A DNA stretch of 64,000 nucleotides from an uncultured Hungatella sp. (GTDB taxonomy: Bacteria; Bacillota; Clostridia; Lachnospirales; Lachnospiraceae). Below are positions 63,367-64,000 of this stretch, in pieces (the stretch's first letter is position 1; each line of letters opens with the position of its first letter). The notes beneath the pieces were generated by a model that was not told where the DNA came from, searched no databases, and saw only the letters and a program-made list of their open reading frames with translations. Position numbers and translations under genes: made by a program. The DNA lies in assembly GCA_910579515.1 (NCBI GenBank), contig CAJTUV010000001.1, positions 127 through 64,126 on the forward strand, read 5' to 3'.

Positions 63367-64000
63367 ATGAAGCACGGATTTATTTGTACAGCGGCGGCTA
63401 CTCCGAAGATTCGGGTGGCGGACCCTGTTTATAATGGTGAGCAAGTCCTTCTTTTGATGAGGCAAGGGGCAGAACAGAAGGCAAAAGTGATGGTGTTTCC
63501 AGAGCTGTGTCTGACTGGATATACCTGTGACGATTTGTTTTTTCAGAATACTCTTCTAAAAAAAGCAAAAGAAGCTTTGAAAAATCTGATAGAGCAGACT
63601 GCAAATTTAGATATGCTGGCGTTTGTGGGGCTGCCATGGGAATGGGGAGGAAAGCTTTATAATGTGGCGGCCGCATTTTCTAAAGGCAGTCTTTTGGGAT
63701 TGATTCCCAAGGTAAATATTCCCAATTATGCAGAGTTTTATGAAGCCAGGCATTTCGTCAGGGGAAATGGAAAAACAATTCTGGTTTCCTGGGAAAAGGA
63801 ACAAATTCCCATGGGAAGCAATCTGTTGTTTTCCTGTAAAACTGTGCCGGGCCTGGTAATTGGAGGAGAAATTTGTGAGGACGTCTGGTCTCCGTGTCCG
63901 CCCAGCATTGGCCACGCGCTTGCAGGGGCTACTGTAATTGTGAACTGTTCGGCCAGTGACGAGACCGTTGGTAAGGACAGCTACCGGAAAGCTTTGATTG
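63367..64000 (+). CDS. nadE: glutamine-dependent NAD synthetase, N-terminal part (runs off the right edge)
   Basis: 211 residues are visible from the ATG at 63367 (AAAAGGAG upstream). They form the nitrilase-type glutaminase domain: VMVFPELCLTGYTCDD with the catalytic Glu, LIPKVNIPNYAEFYEARHF with the Lys, and GGEICEDVWSP with the Cys. This domain supplies ammonia to a C-terminal NAD synthetase domain that would follow beyond the window. The P-N-x-x-E-F-Y-E-x-R-x-F segment is typical of NadE rather than free nitrilases. The end is not present here. Confidence 0.9.
   Translation, partial: MKHGFICTAAATPKIRVADPVYNGEQVLLLMRQGAEQKAKVMVFPELCLTGYTCDDLFFQNTLLKKAKEALKNLIEQTANLDMLAFVGLPWEWGGKLYNVAAAFSKGSLLGLIPKVNIPNYAEFYEARHFVRGNGKTILVSWEKEQIPMGSNLLFSCKTVPGLVIGGEICEDVWSPCPPSIGHALAGATVIVNCSASDETVGKDSYRKALI

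Overview
The window looks like a chromosomal stretch of a gut-type Lachnospiraceae (Clostridia, cluster XIVa). The signs are the run uvrC-hprK-murB-rapZ-whiA-HPr-like, a SpoIID/LytB sporulation-family protein, a B12-dependent methionine synthase without its reactivation domain, a YtrA-type GntR regulator with ABC exporters, and a Firmicutes-style 6S RNA. Strong AGGAGG ribosome binding sites and TTGACA/TATAAT promoters fit this. The species cannot be named from the sequence alone.

Left end (1-6000) is an A+T-rich, decayed defence island. It holds a BREX methyltransferase gene (pglX) that has lost its 5' third, an intact pglZ, and then a graveyard: a HEPN-type fragment with an in-frame stop, the conserved C-terminal motif of a type I specificity subunit (HsdS), and the C-terminus of McrC with an in-frame stop. 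No brxL follows pglZ. Two unknown small genes (6152-7091) and an EF-G-like GTPase (7221-9323) lead into ordinary chromosome.

9388-16295: a CPBP membrane protease, then an operon with an NRAMP-like transporter, pxpB, pxpC, a biotin carboxyl carrier protein, a biotin carboxylase and pxpA. PxpB/PxpC resemble the two halves of the urea carboxylase carboxyltransferase domain, so the operon encodes all the parts of a split biotin-dependent carboxylase together with PxpA. This is the most interesting metabolic system in the window.

16347-25430: on the minus strand a GNAT protein, a membrane-anchored GH25 lysozyme and a GH3 glycosidase. Divergent from them is an inositol catabolic operon iolC-iolD-iolB-iolA, whose promoter carries a perfect palindrome in its spacer plus two downstream half-sites.

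25496-32151: a tandemly duplicated ABC exporter (ATPase-permease, YtrA-type regulator, ATPase-permease). A perfect 15-bp-arm palindrome covers the -10 box of its promoter. A 6S RNA gene follows (about 32306-32533).

32642-41502: AI-2E-family permease, SpoIID-like protein, an AraC regulator divergent from a second GH3 enzyme with paired direct repeats exactly two helical turns apart, a lipoprotein glycoside hydrolase-like protein and a DUF1653 protein. 41516-55884 is mainly housekeeping: uvrC, hprK, murB, rapZ, whiA, an HPr-like protein with Glu in place of His15 (Crh-like), dnaE, pfkA, a small unknown protein, dusB and metH.

55904-64000: PAP2 phosphatase, endonuclease IV (minus), and a three-gene phosphorelay: receiver-HD-GYP-GGDEF protein, Hpt protein, hybrid histidine kinase. 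Then come tcdA (minus) and the start of an NAD synthetase gene that runs off the right edge. No tRNA, rRNA, CRISPR array or insertion sequence was seen.
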